From positions 1 through 7,446 of the forward strand of contig JAFLKA010000221.1 in NCBI GenBank assembly GCA_022712735.1: a DNA stretch of 7,446 nt, read 5' to 3'. The translations under genes and the position numbers were made by a program. The stretch comes from Marinosulfonomonas sp. Its GTDB lineage: Bacteria; Pseudomonadota; Alphaproteobacteria; Rhodobacterales; Rhodobacteraceae. Below, one piece after another: positions 6,751 to 7,446 of the stretch. The notes beneath the pieces are model-generated. The model made no database searches. It was not told where the DNA came from and saw only the letters and a program-made list of their open reading frames with translations. Numbering within the stretch: the first letter of the stretch is position 1; the number at the start of each line of letters is the position of its first letter.

Positions 6751-7446
6751 GTGAATTCTACTGACAATAAAGAACTGCCAATCGTCATCTACGATTGCTT
6801 CTCAAACCGCATGTTCGGCGGCAATGTTGGGGGTATCGTTCTGGATGCCGCCACGCTTGAAACCGATCAAATGCAGAAAATCGCCCGCGAGATTAATGCG
6901 CCGGTGACGGGGTTCATCACCGCGCAAAACGGCAACGAGGTATCGACGCGGTTTTTCATGCCCGGCGCTGAAATTGCGATGTGTGGCCATGTGACAGTGG
7001 GGCTGTTCACGCACCTGTCGCAAGGGACGCAGGGGCAAAGCGAATTTGTGTTAAAGGCACAGGCGGGCGATGTTCCGGTTCGGGTTAATGCGCAGGGTGG
7101 CGATTTGCCAAACGTGATGATGCAGCTATCGCCTCCGTCTGTTGTTAACAGTGACGTCGATCTTGACGCCCTTGCAGAGGCGTTGAATGTGCCGGTTACG
7201 GCGATTGGTGCGGATGCACCCGTTGATATGGCCGATGCAGGGCTAAAGCATTTGTGCGTGCATTTTGCCAGCCTGTCCGAGGTTCAGGCGTTGACCCCTG
7301 ATTTTCAGAAACTGGCCGAGGTTAGCCGCGCCAATGGCGTGCATACGGTGGCGTGCTTTTCAATGGAAACAGAAGATGCGCAAAACACCCTGCACCTGCG
7401 GGATTTCTGCCCGGCATTGGGCGCGGACGAGGTTCCGGCGTCAGGC
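6751..7446 (+). CDS. PhzF-family (epimerase/isomerase fold) protein, partial, with altered catalytic residues
   Basis: The first 232 residues of a PhzF-like protein, a fold shared with diaminopimelate epimerase and proline racemase; family length is about 260-300, so the end lies outside the window. It starts at a GTG with AAGGGA (6738-6743) seven bases upstream. The conserved N-terminus IVIYDCFSNRMFGGNVGGIVLD begins at residue 11, so the next ATG (residue 21) is too late. Family features are MQKIAREIN (41-49), RFFMPGAEIAMCGHVTVG (67-84, with the conserved Cys78-Gly-His80), and LHLRDFCPALGADEVPASG (214-232). Where classical PhzF has the catalytic Glu45 in N-x-S-E-T, this protein has N-A-P-V52-T. 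Where PhzF has Asp208 in E-D-P-A-T-G, it has E-V228-P-A-S-G. The reaction is therefore unknown. It lies 24 bases after the stress-protein gene and probably ends or continues the importer operon. Confidence 0.88.
   Translation, partial: MNSTDNKELPIVIYDCFSNRMFGGNVGGIVLDAATLETDQMQKIAREINAPVTGFITAQNGNEVSTRFFMPGAEIAMCGHVTVGLFTHLSQGTQGQSEFVLKAQAGDVPVRVNAQGGDLPNVMMQLSPPSVVNSDVDLDALAEALNVPVTAIGADAPVDMADAGLKHLCVHFASLSEVQALTPDFQKLAEVSRANGVHTVACFSMETEDAQNTLHLRDFCPALGADEVPASG

Noticed and set aside
1..7446. CRISPR arrays, insertion sequences, tRNA or rRNA genes
   Set aside because: No regularly spaced direct repeats, transposase motifs, terminal inverted repeats with target duplication, or RNA gene signatures were seen on either strand.

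Overview
The window looks like a chromosomal segment of an alphaproteobacterium, most likely of the marine Roseobacter/Rhodobacterales kind. This is inferred from moderate GC content, the style of the protein sequences, a Tat-type signal on a family 5 binding protein, and the tight operon layout. No database search was possible, so the taxon is a guess. There are no tRNA or rRNA genes, CRISPR arrays or insertion sequences, and no stretch over 300 bases lacks a gene.

Layout: positions 1-647 (minus strand) hold the N-terminal 215 residues of a LysR-type regulator whose C-terminus lies outside the window. A 103-base AT-rich divergent intergenic region (648-750) carries a LysR-type dyad and probably the operon promoter. 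On the plus strand there follows a complete peptide-type (Dpp/Opp) ABC importer operon. It consists of a family 5 periplasmic binding protein (751-2380, broken by an apparent single-base frameshift near 1297), a stem-loop-bearing spacer, two permeases (2498-3445 and 3459-4370), and one long gene fusing both ATPases (4370-6262). A UspA-family universal stress protein (6283-6726) and the first 232 residues of a PhzF/diaminopimelate-epimerase-fold protein (6751-7446, running off the end) follow at 20-24 base gaps. The whole plus-strand set is probably one transcription unit.

How it works together: the binding protein would capture a small peptide or amino-acid-like compound in the periplasm. The two permeases form the channel and the fused ATPase drives import. 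The PhzF-like enzyme may act on the imported compound or a product of it, and the LysR protein is the obvious candidate regulator. The substrate cannot be read from the sequence.

The two points most worth a second look are the frameshift in the binding-protein gene and the PhzF-like protein, in which both catalytic acids of classical PhzF (Glu45 and Asp208) appear to be valine. No wholly new system is evident. The rest is a well-formed importer operon with some local oddities.
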